From: Verrucomicrobiota bacterium
Lineage (GTDB): Bacteria > Verrucomicrobiota > Verrucomicrobiia > Limisphaerales > J093
Assembly (NCBI GenBank): GCA_029556615.1
Contig: JAKQDD010000223.1
Location: 1 to 45,560 of the forward strand
DNA: 45,560 nucleotides
Direction: 5' to 3'
Part shown: positions 16,338-26,542 of the stretch, one piece after another
Layout: every line of letters begins with the position of its first letter
How positions within the stretch are numbered: the stretch's first letter is position 1
Notes under the pieces: generated by a model
Database searches by the model: none
Told to the model about the DNA's origin: nothing
Seen by the model: only the letters and a program-made list of their open reading frames with translations
Program-made: the position numbers and the translations under genes

Positions 16338-17465
16338 ATGAATCAACCCTTCCACACGACCGCGGGGTGGGAACCTCGGGAGCGCCCGGAGGCTGAAGCC
16401 ACCGCGGGCCATGACCCGCCCGCGACGACGTCCGAGGTGCTGCGCACCGACACGCCGCAGCAGTTTGCCGAGGCGGTGCGGCGGGCGGCGGACTGCCTGC
16501 GCGCCGGTGAGCTCGTGGCCTTGCCCACGGAGACCGTCTATGGCCTCGCCGCCCCGGCGGGCGATGCGTCGGCGGTCGCCCGGATCTTCGCTGCCAAAGG
16601 GCGCCCGAGGCACAATCCGCTGATTGTCCATGTGGCCAGCGTGGCGATGGCGCGATCCTGCACAACGCGATGGACGGCGCTGGCGGGGCGTTTGGCGCGC
16701 GCGTTCTGGCCGGGCCCGCTGACCTTGGTGTTGCCGACATCCCGCCGCATCGCCGCCCCGGTCACTGCCGGGGGCGGAACCGTGGCCGTCCGGTGGCCGG
16801 CGCATCCGGTGATCCAGGCGGTGATTCGAGCCTGCGGCTTTCCGCTGGCGGCCCCGAGCGCCAACCGCGCCAACGCGGTGTCGCCCACCACGGCGGAGCA
16901 CGTGCGCGACGATCTCGGACCCGCGGTGTCGCTGATCCTCGATGGCGGCCCGTGCGCGGTGGGGATCGAGTCCACGGTGCTGGACCTGACCGGATCCGCT
17001 CCGGCCATCCTGCGGCCGGGGATGATCACCGCGGAAGCGCTCGGCGCGGTCCTGGGCGCACTCCCCGTTTCAGCCGCGGCCACACCAGGCACCGCTCCCC
17101 TGCGGAGCCCCGGCCGTCTTCCCCGCCACTACGCTCCTCGGACTCCACTCCACCTGCTGGCGTGGCGGGACAAGGCCGATCTCCGCCGGCAATTGCGCGC
17201 GCGCGGACTTGCTCCGGGGAGATGCCACGTGATCGCCCATACGCGACTCCCGGACCCGCCGGGGTTTGCCGGCGTTGACGCCATCCCGCAGGGTCCGGAG
17301 GCGTTCGCGCGGGCGCTCTACGCGGCGCTGCATCGCGCCGACCGCCTTGGCGCGGCGGCGCTTGTGGTCGAGCGTCCGCCCGCGACGCCGGCCTGGCACG
17401 CGATCGCCGATCGCCTCGAGCGCGCGGCCACCCGCACCTCATGTCCCGCCTCAGGCCGCCGATGA
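16338..17465 (+). CDS. tsaC: L-threonylcarbamoyladenylate synthase (TsaC/Sua5)
   Basis: A 375-residue enzyme making threonylcarbamoyl-AMP from Thr, bicarbonate and ATP for the universal t6A37 tRNA modification. The YrdC/Sua5 domain (about 50-240) shows LPTETVYGLAAPAGD, AAKGRPRHNPLIVHV and PSANRANAVSPTTAEHV. A C-terminal Sua5 domain (about 255-370, starting PGRLPRHYAPRTPLHLL) makes this the long Sua5 form. ATG 16338 leaves an N-terminal extension of about 45 residues of low complexity, so a downstream start is possible. The stop codon overlaps the start of the response regulator (ATGA), an unusual partner for tRNA modification. Confidence 0.93.
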   Translation: MNQPFHTTAGWEPRERPEAEATAGHDPPATTSEVLRTDTPQQFAEAVRRAADCLRAGELVALPTETVYGLAAPAGDASAVARIFAAKGRPRHNPLIVHVASVAMARSCTTRWTALAGRLARAFWPGPLTLVLPTSRRIAAPVTAGGGTVAVRWPAHPVIQAVIRACGFPLAAPSANRANAVSPTTAEHVRDDLGPAVSLILDGGPCAVGIESTVLDLTGSAPAILRPGMITAEALGAVLGALPVSAAATPGTAPLRSPGRLPRHYAPRTPLHLLAWRDKADLRRQLRARGLAPGRCHVIAHTRLPDPPGFAGVDAIPQGPEAFARALYAALHRADRLGAAALVVERPPATPAWHAIADRLERAATRTSCPASGRR

Positions 17466-18829
17466 ACCCTCCGTCCCACCCCGCGCGAATCCTGATCGCC
17501 GACGATCAGGCGGACATCCTGGCTGCCCTGCGCCTGCTGCTGAAGGGCGAGGGCTACGAGGTGGATACGGCCCCGTCACCGGCCGCGGTGTTCGAGAAGC
17601 TGGACGATCGCGACTGGGACGCCGTGCTCATCGATCTCAACTACACCCGGGACACCACCTCGGGAGCGGAAGGCCTGGATCTCCTTGCCCGGATTCGGGA
17701 GCGGGATCCGATGCTGCCGGTGGTGGTCATGACCGCCTGGGGCAGCGTCGAGCTCGCCGTCGAAGCCATGCGGCGCGGGGCGCGCGACTTCGTCCAGAAG
17801 CCGTGGGACAACACCCGGCTCCTCGCGATCTTGGGCAATCAGGTCGAACTCGGCCGGGCGCTGCGGCGCGAGCGCCGCCTCGAGGACGAGAACGCCCTGC
17901 TGCGAAGGCCGCTCGAGGCCGAGTTCATCGCTCCATCGGAGGCCATGAGACCGGTGCTGGCCTGGATCGAGCGGGCGGCGCTCTCGGACGCCAGCGTGCT
18001 GATCCTCGGCGAAAACGGGACGGGCAAGGGGGTCATCGCCCGAGCGCTGCATGCCCGATCGCCCCGCGCGGACAAGCCGTGGGTTGCCGTGAACCTGGGC
18101 GCCCTGTCGCAGGGCGTCTTCGAAAGCGAGCTCTTCGGCCACGTGAAAGGGGCGTTCACCGATGCCAAGACCGACCGGGCCGGCCGCATCGAATTGGCCG
18201 AGGGAGGGACCCTCTTCCTCGACGAGATCGCCAATGTGCCGCTGCCCCAGCAGGCACGATTGCTCCGGGTCCTCGAAACGGGCGAGTACGAGCGCGTCGG
18301 CTCTTCCCGCACCCGCAGGGCCCGGGTCAGGGTTGTCTCCGCGACGAACGCCGATCTGGCAGCCGCCGTCGCCGCGGGCCAGTTCCGGCAGGACCTGTTG
18401 TTCCGGCTGAACACCCTCGAGATCCGCGTGCCGCCGCTGCGGGAGCGGCTCGAGGACCTGCCGGCCCTGGCGCTGCATTTCCTGGAACGCCACGCCCGCC
18501 ACTACGGGCGTCGCATCGATGGACTCGCGCCGGACGCGCTCGAAGCGCTGCGGGCGCATCCCTGGCCGGGGAACGTGCGGGAGCTGAGCCACGCCATGGA
18601 GCGGGCCATCTTGATGGCGCCGGGCCCGCTGCTTCACGCCTCCGACCTGGCTCTGGGTCCGCCGGGCGCCGCGCGGCCCCGGATCGAGGACATGAGCCTC
18701 GAGGAAGTCGAACGGTTCCTGATCCGGCAGACCCTCGCCCGTTGCGGGGGCAACGCCATCCAAGCCGCCGCGGCCCTGGGCCTCAGCCGCAGTGCCTTCT
18801 ACCGGCGGCTCCAGAAGCATGGCCTCTGA
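17462..18829 (+). CDS. Sigma-54-type NtrC-family response regulator with GAFTDA loop
   Basis: A 455-residue regulator. The receiver domain (about 8-130) has phospho-acceptor Asp58 in VLIDLNY and VVVMTAWGS..FVQKPW. The AAA+ domain (about 155-390) has Walker A GENGTGKG and Walker B GGTLFLDEI. A Fis-type helix-turn-helix lies at the end (NAIQAAAALGLSRSAFYRRL). The sigma-54 contact loop, normally GAFTGA, reads GAFTDA (230-235; Asp234), so normal sigma-54 activation cannot be assumed. It is coupled to tsaC upstream and overlaps the kinase gene by 11 nt, so the last two form a two-component pair. The target genes are unknown. Confidence 0.9.
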   Translation: MNPPSHPARILIADDQADILAALRLLLKGEGYEVDTAPSPAAVFEKLDDRDWDAVLIDLNYTRDTTSGAEGLDLLARIRERDPMLPVVVMTAWGSVELAVEAMRRGARDFVQKPWDNTRLLAILGNQVELGRALRRERRLEDENALLRRPLEAEFIAPSEAMRPVLAWIERAALSDASVLILGENGTGKGVIARALHARSPRADKPWVAVNLGALSQGVFESELFGHVKGAFTDAKTDRAGRIELAEGGTLFLDEIANVPLPQQARLLRVLETGEYERVGSSRTRRARVRVVSATNADLAAAVAAGQFRQDLLFRLNTLEIRVPPLRERLEDLPALALHFLERHARHYGRRIDGLAPDALEALRAHPWPGNVRELSHAMERAILMAPGPLLHASDLALGPPGAARPRIEDMSLEEVERFLIRQTLARCGGNAIQAAAALGLSRSAFYRRLQKHGL

Positions 18830-20255
18830 CGCGCACCCTCGCCCCCCGGACGCCGGCGGAAGATCCCCGGGGCGGCGGCCGCGTTCCCGCGGATTGGTGG
18901 GGAAGCTGACGGGCTTGTTCTGCGTCGCCACCCTGCCGTTGTTCCTGCTGCTCGCGATCCTCATCTGGGGCGGTGCCTGGATTCCGAGCACCGGGCTGGG
19001 CGGCAGCGCGCGATGGTCCCTGACGGTGCTGGTGGCAGCGTGGTGGCTGGGCGGGTTGTGGCTGTTCCGGGAGCGAATGGTCCGGGCCCTGCAGACGCTC
19101 GCCAATGTGCTCTCCGGGGTGCGGGACGGCGATTTCTCGTTCCGCGTGGGAGGCGCCAGCCGGGACGATGCCTTCGGCGAGGTGTTTCTCGAGATCAACG
19201 CGCTGGCGGACACCCTGCGCGAGCAGCGGTGGGGCGCGCTCGAGACTACGGCTCTCCTGCAGACCGTCATGGCGGAGATCGATGTTGCGGTGTTCGCCTT
19301 CGACGCCGGGCGCCGGCTGCGCCTGGTCAATCGGGCCGGTGAACGGATGCTGCGCCAGCCGGCCGAGCGGGTGCTGGGCCGGTACGCCGCCGACCTGGGG
19401 CTCGGGGAGTGCCTGGCCGGCGACGTACCCCGCACGGCCAACCTGGGCTTCGGTGGAACACCGGGTCGCTGGCGGATCCAGCGGCTCACCTTCCGCCAGG
19501 GCGGGCTTCCCCACCAGCTCCTCGTCCTGTCCGACCTCAGCCGCGAGCTGCGGGAGGAGGAACGCCAGGCCTGGCAACGACTCGTCCGCGTTCTCGGCCA
19601 CGAGTTGAACAACTCCCTGGCCCCGGTGATCTCGATCGCCGCGAGCCTGAGCCGGCTTCTGCAGCGGGATCCGCGGCCTGCCGACTGGGAGCAGGACGCC
19701 CGGGACGGTCTGCAGGTCATCGGGAGCCGGGCGGAATCGCTGCAGCGGTTTGTCGGCGCCTATGCGCAACTGGCGCGGATGCCCCGGCCCAGGCCTCAGG
19801 CAGTCGACCTGCGCCGCCTGGCCGGGCGCGTCGCCGATCTCGAGACCCGACTTCCCATCGTCCTCGTTCCCTCGCCCGATGTGCGGCTCGAGGCGGATCC
19901 GGACCAATTGGAACAGGCGCTGATCAACCTGGTGCGCAACGCCGCCGACGCGGTGCTGGAAAGCTCCGACGGCGCCTCCGTTTCGGCTCCGGGCGTCCGC
20001 ATGGGCTGGACCCGGGTCGGGCCGGCGATCGAGATCTGGATCGAGGACGACGGTCCGGGCCTCGCCGCCACGGCCAATCTGTTCGTGCCGTTCTACACCA
20101 CCAAACCCCGGGGCTCAGGCATCGGGCTGGTTTTGTGTCAGCAGATTGCCGAAGGCCACGGCGGCAGTTTCACTCTCGGGAACCGGACGGGAGCCCGGGG
20201 GTGCCGGGCGTGCCTTCGCCTGCCCGCCAGCACGGCCTGCGGGCCCGAGGCATAG
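18819..20255 (+). CDS. NtrY-like membrane sensor histidine kinase
   Basis: A 478-residue kinase. Two membrane helices (about 33-53 and 66-86) enclose only a very short external loop, so the signal is probably sensed in the membrane or cytoplasm. Then come a HAMP-like segment (about 88-140), a PAS-like domain (about 145-235), the phospho-acceptor region VLGHELNNSLAPV with His261 (NtrY type), and an ATPase domain with N box LINLVRNAADAV, G1 EDDGPGLA and G2 GSGIGLVLCQQI. The start ATG 18819 lies inside the end of the regulator gene (11-nt overlap), implying translational coupling. It should phosphorylate that regulator. Confidence 0.9.
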   Translation: MASDAHPRPPDAGGRSPGRRPRSRGLVGKLTGLFCVATLPLFLLLAILIWGGAWIPSTGLGGSARWSLTVLVAAWWLGGLWLFRERMVRALQTLANVLSGVRDGDFSFRVGGASRDDAFGEVFLEINALADTLREQRWGALETTALLQTVMAEIDVAVFAFDAGRRLRLVNRAGERMLRQPAERVLGRYAADLGLGECLAGDVPRTANLGFGGTPGRWRIQRLTFRQGGLPHQLLVLSDLSRELREEERQAWQRLVRVLGHELNNSLAPVISIAASLSRLLQRDPRPADWEQDARDGLQVIGSRAESLQRFVGAYAQLARMPRPRPQAVDLRRLAGRVADLETRLPIVLVPSPDVRLEADPDQLEQALINLVRNAADAVLESSDGASVSAPGVRMGWTRVGPAIEIWIEDDGPGLAATANLFVPFYTTKPRGSGIGLVLCQQIAEGHGGSFTLGNRTGARGCRACLRLPASTACGPEA

Positions 20256-20262
20256 GACGCCG

Positions 20263-21138
20263 TCAGGCGGCTTTCGGAAACAAGGGGCGCAGGAAGGCCA
20301 GGTTCGAGCGGTAGTCGGGCACGAGCCCGTTGGGCGCGGCGGCTTCGATCTGGATCCAGCCGCGGTACCCGATTTCATCGACCGCTTCGCGGACCCGTTT
20401 GAAGTCCACCCGCCCTTTGCCAAGCAGGAAGCCCGCATCCTTGAAGTGCAATTCGCAGAGGCGACCCTTGAGCGCCCGCAGCTCGGCATAGATGTCGTAG
20501 CCCTTGTCCGTCGAGTTGCCGACGTCGTAGTAGACCTGCACGGCCGGGGACCCGACCCGCTCGAGGATGTCGAGGTTCTCCGCCGCGCTCAAATAGTTCT
20601 CGAGGCCGAGGATCACGCCCATCCGCTCCGCCCGAGGAGCGATCTCCCGGAGAATCTCGACCGTCCGATCCACGCCGGCCTTGTCGTCCTTGAGCTCGCC
20701 TTTGTAAAACTGCGCCACCAGGATCACCCGCACGCCGAGCGCGCGCGCCACGTCCATGGCATCCATCAGCCAGACCGCGGCCCGGGGGTCGCTCTTCAGG
20801 GGAACGTTGTTCAGCTCGCCGAGCGCGAGACTGGCGATCTCGATGCCGTGCCGCCGGGCCTTCTCGAGATAGGCCTGCTGCATCTCGGGCTGGCGCAGCC
20901 ACATCCGGTTGGCCGCCGATCCCATGTTCGCCTGGATGCCGTCGAGGCCGATCTCGCGGGCGACGTCCAGGGCCTCGGGCCCCGCCTTCTGCAGCGACCA
21001 CTCACAGGCGCCGATCTTGAATCCGCGGCTCTCCGACGCCGCCCGCAGCGGACCCCACCCGGCCGCCACCGCCGCCACCGCCGCTGCATAACGCAATGCC
21101 GATCCCATGGCCTGTCGACGATTCAATGGCGTGTTCAT
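20263..21138 (-). CDS. Exported sugar phosphate isomerase/epimerase-fold protein
   Basis: A 291-residue protein with a Tat-like N-terminus (NRRQAMGSALRYAAAVAAV) and a xylose-isomerase-like TIM barrel of the AP-endonuclease 2 superfamily (ACEWSLQKAGPEALDVAREI; GLENYLSAAENLDIL; YYDVGNSTDKGYD; LCELHFKDAG; IQIEAAAP). The acidic and His residues (Glu in GLEN, Asp in YDVGN, His in ELHFKD, Glu in QIEA) form the usual metal site. Such exported family members are abundant in Verrucomicrobia and Planctomycetes and are thought to act on sugars or sugar acids; the substrate is unknown. It begins 34 nt after the copA stop codon on the same strand. Confidence 0.82.
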   Translation of the reverse strand: MNTPLNRRQAMGSALRYAAAVAAVAAGWGPLRAASESRGFKIGACEWSLQKAGPEALDVAREIGLDGIQANMGSAANRMWLRQPEMQQAYLEKARRHGIEIASLALGELNNVPLKSDPRAAVWLMDAMDVARALGVRVILVAQFYKGELKDDKAGVDRTVEILREIAPRAERMGVILGLENYLSAAENLDILERVGSPAVQVYYDVGNSTDKGYDIYAELRALKGRLCELHFKDAGFLLGKGRVDFKRVREAVDEIGYRGWIQIEAAAPNGLVPDYRSNLAFLRPLFPKAA

Positions 21139-21172
21139 GAGGACAATTCATACTGCGGGCTCGCCTTCGATC

Positions 21173-23431
<2,259 letters not shown>

Positions 23432-23435
23432 ATCC

Positions 23436-23864
23436 TCATTCGCCGATGATCTTCACCAGCACCCGCTTCCGCCGGCGACCGTCGAACTCGCCGTAGAAGA
23501 TCTGCTCCCACGGGCCCAGATCCAGTTTCCCCTGGGTGATCGCCACCACGACTTCGCGGCCCATGATCTGACGCTTGAGATGCGCGTCCGCGTTGTCCTC
23601 GCCGGTCCGGTTGTGATGGTATTTCGTCGTCGGGGCGTGGGGCGCGAGCTCCTCGAGCCACACGTCGAAATCATGCAGCAGACCCTGCTCCGCGTCATTG
23701 ATGAAGACGCTGGCGCTGATGTGCATGGCATTCACCAGGCAGAGCCCCTCCTGCACCCCGCTCTGACGCACCAACGCCTCGACCCGATCCGTGATCCGCG
23801 CGTAGCCCCGCCGGTGCGAGATCTCAAACCACAAATGCTCAGTCAACGATTTCACAGGCCCCAT
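23436..23864 (-). CDS. YjbQ/UPF0047 family protein
   Basis: A 142-residue single-domain protein with the family features SLTEHLWFEISHRRGYARIT, HISASVFINDAE, the histidine-rich YHHNRTGEDNADAHLKRQIMG and ITQGKLDLGPWEQIFYGEFDG. Family members show thiamine-phosphate synthase side activity in vitro, but their true role is unclear. ATG 23864 (MGPVKSLTEHLW) matches the normal N-terminus; a TTG at 23897 would add 11 residues. It lies 4 nt upstream of copA, so both are probably on one transcript, though no functional link to copper is known. Confidence 0.88.
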   Translation of the reverse strand: MGPVKSLTEHLWFEISHRRGYARITDRVEALVRQSGVQEGLCLVNAMHISASVFINDAEQGLLHDFDVWLEELAPHAPTTKYHHNRTGEDNADAHLKRQIMGREVVVAITQGKLDLGPWEQIFYGEFDGRRRKRVLVKIIGE

Positions 23865-23900
23865 TCCAAAGGGATTCCGCCCGTTTTCAAGGGGCAAATG

Positions 23901-23914
23901 CTGAACCTGTTCAG
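23901..23914. promoter_or_regulatory. Operator-like palindrome upstream of yjbQ-copA
   Basis: CTGAACCTGTTCAG is a perfect 6-bp-arm palindrome with a 2-nt centre, about 37 nt upstream of the yjbQ ATG. It could bind a dimeric regulator. No known operator consensus was matched with confidence. Confidence 0.25.
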
Positions 23915-23988
23915 GCCGTTACGGTCGCTGGCGCCTTGCGCTCCGCCAGTCTGAGCGGTAGAAACGGTCGTTCGTTTACGCATATCAC

Positions 23989-24022
23989 TGGTGGACGTAG
24001 CAACTTTGTTGCGCGTCCACCA
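23989..24022. repeat. Strong stem-loop, REP-like
   Basis: TGGTGGACGTAGCAAC pairs with GTTGCGCGTCCACCA across a TTT loop, with one small mismatch or bulge. It has no following T-run and is far from a stop codon, so it is more like an extragenic palindromic element than a terminator. Confidence 0.6.
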
Positions 24023-24046
24023 GCTCTCATGCCATCTGTCACCCCT

Positions 24047-24223
24047 AGAGTCCTCGACCTGTGGAATGTGTGGTCAACAGGTCACGTTCGTTCCCTGCCG
24101 TTCCAGCCCTGCCCCCCTGCCTTCGAGGACTCTACATTAGCGAGGCGCGGAGGAGGGGTGGTCAAGCACAGCAGGGTCTTCATGTGCCTGGGGACTCGAC
24201 TGGTCTGAGGCACGCCTCGCTAG
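24047..24223 (-). repeat. Bipartite foldback repeat, copy A (inverted orientation)
   Basis: Module 2 is 24047-24133 with termini AGAGTCCTCGA/TCGAGGACTCT. Module 1 is 24138-24222 with termini TAGCGAGGCG/CGCCTCGCTA. Relative to copies B-E the whole element is reversed. Its outer end supplies the TAG stop codon (24220-24222 read on the minus strand) of the small gene 24220-24459. Confidence 0.85.
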
Positions 24224-24459
24224 GTTTTCCGGCGTTCGAGCGGGTGCCGGTATTTTCTCTTGAACCGGTTGCAGGAGGCCATCGAGGTTTTGCCGTCGTC
24301 GTTCTCCCAGACTTCGTCGAACCGGGGTTCGCGGGGCGGCGCGCGGAGGGATTTCTCGCCGAGAATCCGGCCCTCGTTGTCGCAGGAGACCTCGAAGTAA
24401 CGGATCTTCTGATTCCGGTCGAGGCGGTTGGATAAGATCACCAGAACAGTGCGTCGCAT
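24220..24459 (-). CDS. Small hypothetical protein
   Basis: A 79-residue soluble, charged protein (MRRTVLVILSNRLDRNQKIR; APPREPRFDEVWENDDGKTS; ending KRKYRHPLERRKT). It has regular codon use, an ATG start and no signal peptide. It looks like a real conserved protein, but no family was recognised. The stop codon TAG is formed by the terminus of repeat copy A, so the original C-terminus may have been changed by the insertion. It follows the YkgJ-type gene on the same strand after 45 nt. Confidence 0.55.
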   Translation of the reverse strand: MRRTVLVILSNRLDRNQKIRYFEVSCDNEGRILGEKSLRAPPREPRFDEVWENDDGKTSMASCNRFKRKYRHPLERRKT

Positions 24460-24504
24460 GGATGGGTCCAGGGTGTGATCAGGTTGGTGTTGGTTCCGTC
24501 AAAC

Positions 24505-25017
24505 TCAAGGCGCGATCGTCCGCACAAGGCGCGTAGGGTAGCCTCCCGCGTACTCCCGGCGGAAGTCGCGCATCAGATCCAGCCCGATCGCCCGTGCCTG
24601 GCATTCGATGGTATCGACAAAGTCCGTCGCCGTCTCGCTCTGGCGGTGGGCTTCGCAGCAGGCGGTGCAGACGCGGATCTCGAGCTGGCCGTTGTCGGCG
24701 GCGTAGACATGATACGGCCACCAGAAGCACTCGGTGGGTTTCACCCCTGCCTTGTGCAAGCGGCAGCGCCGGGCGCGATCCAGGAACTGGCAGCGGTGCC
24801 GCTGGTCGTACAGGTGGAAGCCCGCGTGGGTCAGGGGCATCATGCGCGCCTCGAACTGGGCGCGTTCCCCGGGGTGGTTGGCCTCGAGCCACGCGGCGAG
24901 CGCCAGGTACTCGGTATCGGGCAGGAAGAGGAATCCGCTGTGGCAGCAGGCGGCGCCGGCGGCCTGGCAGGCTTCGGCCAGCCGTTGGTTCAGGGGGCTG
25001 ATGTTCGCCTCGTTCAT
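24505..25017 (-). CDS. YkgJ-type cysteine-cluster (zinc/iron-chelating) protein
   Basis: A 170-residue cytoplasmic protein rich in Cys and His: CQAAGAACCHSG near the start, then HRCQFLDRARRCRLHKAG, TECFWWPY and VCTACCEAHRQ. The pattern fits the YkgJ (CxxCxxxxCC) cluster family, proposed to bind Zn or an Fe-S centre, with no established reaction. It overlaps the ATP-grasp-like gene by 4 nt (ATGA), so the two are coupled and probably act together, perhaps as a modification enzyme and its metal-dependent partner. That role is inference. Confidence 0.65.
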   Translation of the reverse strand: MNEANISPLNQRLAEACQAAGAACCHSGFLFLPDTEYLALAAWLEANHPGERAQFEARMMPLTHAGFHLYDQRHRCQFLDRARRCRLHKAGVKPTECFWWPYHVYAADNGQLEIRVCTACCEAHRQSETATDFVDTIECQARAIGLDLMRDFRREYAGGYPTRLVRTIAP

Positions 25018-26363
25018 GCGGAGGCCGTTGGGGAGGTGGCGGTCGGGGCCAGGATCGCCACCGACATGCCGTGAATGATCTTCTTGTCCGCCGGGCAGAC
25101 TGTTGCCAGGCAGCCCCCAAGCCGGGCCTGCGCCGCGGCGCCGTCCCCGGCGACGAAGTAATACGGACAGAGCCGCACCCGGCCGGCGAGGGGGATGAGG
25201 GTATCCGCGCCCGGGTCATACCACGAGACCCTGACCTCGCGCGGCTTTCGGTATCGCTGCAGCACACGGGGTGACTCGTCGAAGCCCTGAATCGCGGCGT
25301 CGACGGCGGTTCCCCACGCTTCTGCGGAGAGGTCGTTACCCAGGGAAACGCCGTGGGAGCTATGGCTCTGGGGGGAGAACCCGGACACTTTCAGGACCAG
25401 CTCGCGGCCGCGCTGGGAGAGTGTCTTGAGCTGGCGCCAGTCGGTCAGCTCGAGTTCGGGGATCACGCCGTGCGGCGGGACCGGTGCCGGGTCCACAATC
25501 CAGGTATAGGGGACCACCCGCAGCAAGGTCTCGAGGGTCGTGTCCCCGAGTTCGCCGCGCCACCACGCCTGCAGCCGCGGGTTCCAGAGGAGGCCGAGGA
25601 GGATCTTCTCTTCGAACAGCGGTTTGGGCGGGGGCGTCAGCCGGATGGCGCCGCGGCAGGCGCGGTCCAGGAGATCGCGCGCGCACGGGACGTGGTCGAC
25701 GTCGAACAGCTCGAAGAACCGGTAGACGGCGTCGCCGTCGCGGATATCCCGGGCGTTCCCGTCCTGGACCTGGCAGGTGACGGGAGTGTGCGTGTGCCCG
25801 GCCAGGCTGCGGCAGAGCCATTCCATTTCCGGGCGATAGGTTTGGGCCTCTTCGGACACGACGATGTGGATGCGGGAAGCGTCGGCGAACAGGGACTGGA
25901 ATCCGTCCAGCATGCCGTGGGGTCCTCCGACCAGTCCGGGTTCCCAGGGGGCATAGACCTCGTTCAGCCAGGCGGTCAGGCCGATTCCTCCGGGCAAGCT
26001 GTCCAACTCCGTCAGCGCCATCCCCGTGTCCGTGAGCAGGAGGTCCGGGCGGATGACCCGCGGCACCTGGCCGCGCAGCGCCGGCGTCCGTTGCATGGCG
26101 ACGAGCCAGTCAGGTTTGCCGCGGTCCAGCACGGAGGCCACCCATGGGAAGCGGCTGCCGGCGGCGCTCTCGCGATAGAGCCGGTCTGCCGCCTGATAGA
26201 ACCGGAGCAGGACGGCCCCCAGGCGGTCAAGGTCGGCGGCCACGGCCGGGTCGATGGGGAATGCGGCGGGCGACGTCCGCCAGCGGTGTCCTGCGAAGAG
26301 GCCGCCTTCCGGCATCCTCTCGAGCACGCGGCGGGCGCGGGCGCGGTCCTCGAAGGCGTTCAT
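25014..26363 (-). CDS. ATP-grasp-like protein of unknown substrate
   Basis: A 449-residue cytoplasmic protein. IRPDLLLTDTGMALTELDSLPGGIG resembles the substrate-binding part of glutathionylspermidine-synthase-like and circularly permuted ATP-grasp enzymes. The late stretch LVLKVSGFSPQSHSSHGVSLG..PRVLQRYR looks like the ATP-grasp lysine strand and following loop. These enzymes form amide or peptide bonds using ATP. The substrate cannot be told, and family placement is by eye. ATG 26363 lies 3 nt from the end of repeat copy B. An in-frame ATG inside the repeat (26396) would add 11 residues (MFHWSEARLAR). The stop codon overlaps the YkgJ-type gene. Confidence 0.55.
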   Translation of the reverse strand: MNAFEDRARARRVLERMPEGGLFAGHRWRTSPAAFPIDPAVAADLDRLGAVLLRFYQAADRLYRESAAGSRFPWVASVLDRGKPDWLVAMQRTPALRGQVPRVIRPDLLLTDTGMALTELDSLPGGIGLTAWLNEVYAPWEPGLVGGPHGMLDGFQSLFADASRIHIVVSEEAQTYRPEMEWLCRSLAGHTHTPVTCQVQDGNARDIRDGDAVYRFFELFDVDHVPCARDLLDRACRGAIRLTPPPKPLFEEKILLGLLWNPRLQAWWRGELGDTTLETLLRVVPYTWIVDPAPVPPHGVIPELELTDWRQLKTLSQRGRELVLKVSGFSPQSHSSHGVSLGNDLSAEAWGTAVDAAIQGFDESPRVLQRYRKPREVRVSWYDPGADTLIPLAGRVRLCPYYFVAGDGAAAQARLGGCLATVCPADKKIIHGMSVAILAPTATSPTASA

Positions 26364-26365
26364 CC

Positions 26366-26542
26366 TAGCGAGGCGCGCCTCGGACCAATGAAACATGCAG
26401 TCCAGAGAAACCGTGGGGGGCGGCGGGGCACCCTGCCTCCGCGCCTCGCTAATATGGAGTCCTCGACGGAGGAAGGGGAGGCCTGGAACAGCAGGGGCCA
26501 AACTTGACCTGTTTGCCACATATTCCGCAAGTCGAGGACTCT
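26366..26542 (+). repeat. Bipartite foldback repeat, copy B
   Basis: Module 1 is 26366-26451 (TAGCGAGGCG/CGCCTCGCTA) and module 2 is 26457-26541 (GAGTCCTCGA/TCGAGGACTC). The element fills the whole gap between two minus-strand genes. Its left end is 3 nt from the ATP-grasp start, and its right end CTAG forms the TAG stop codon of the Gfo/Idh gene (26541-26543). Confidence 0.9.

Larger units (their letters stand above)
23865..24219. other. 355-bp intergenic region with operator-like palindrome, hairpin and repeat copy A
   Basis: No gene. It holds the CTGAAC/GTTCAG palindrome, the hairpin at 23989-24022 and most of foldback repeat copy A, each listed separately. Confidence 0.6.

Noticed and set aside
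15348..17465. Long open frames over trpD on the plus strand and extending trpD upstream to 16901
   Set aside because: The upstream extension of trpD would overlap tsaC antisense and lacks homology. The family N-terminus fits the GTG at 16157.
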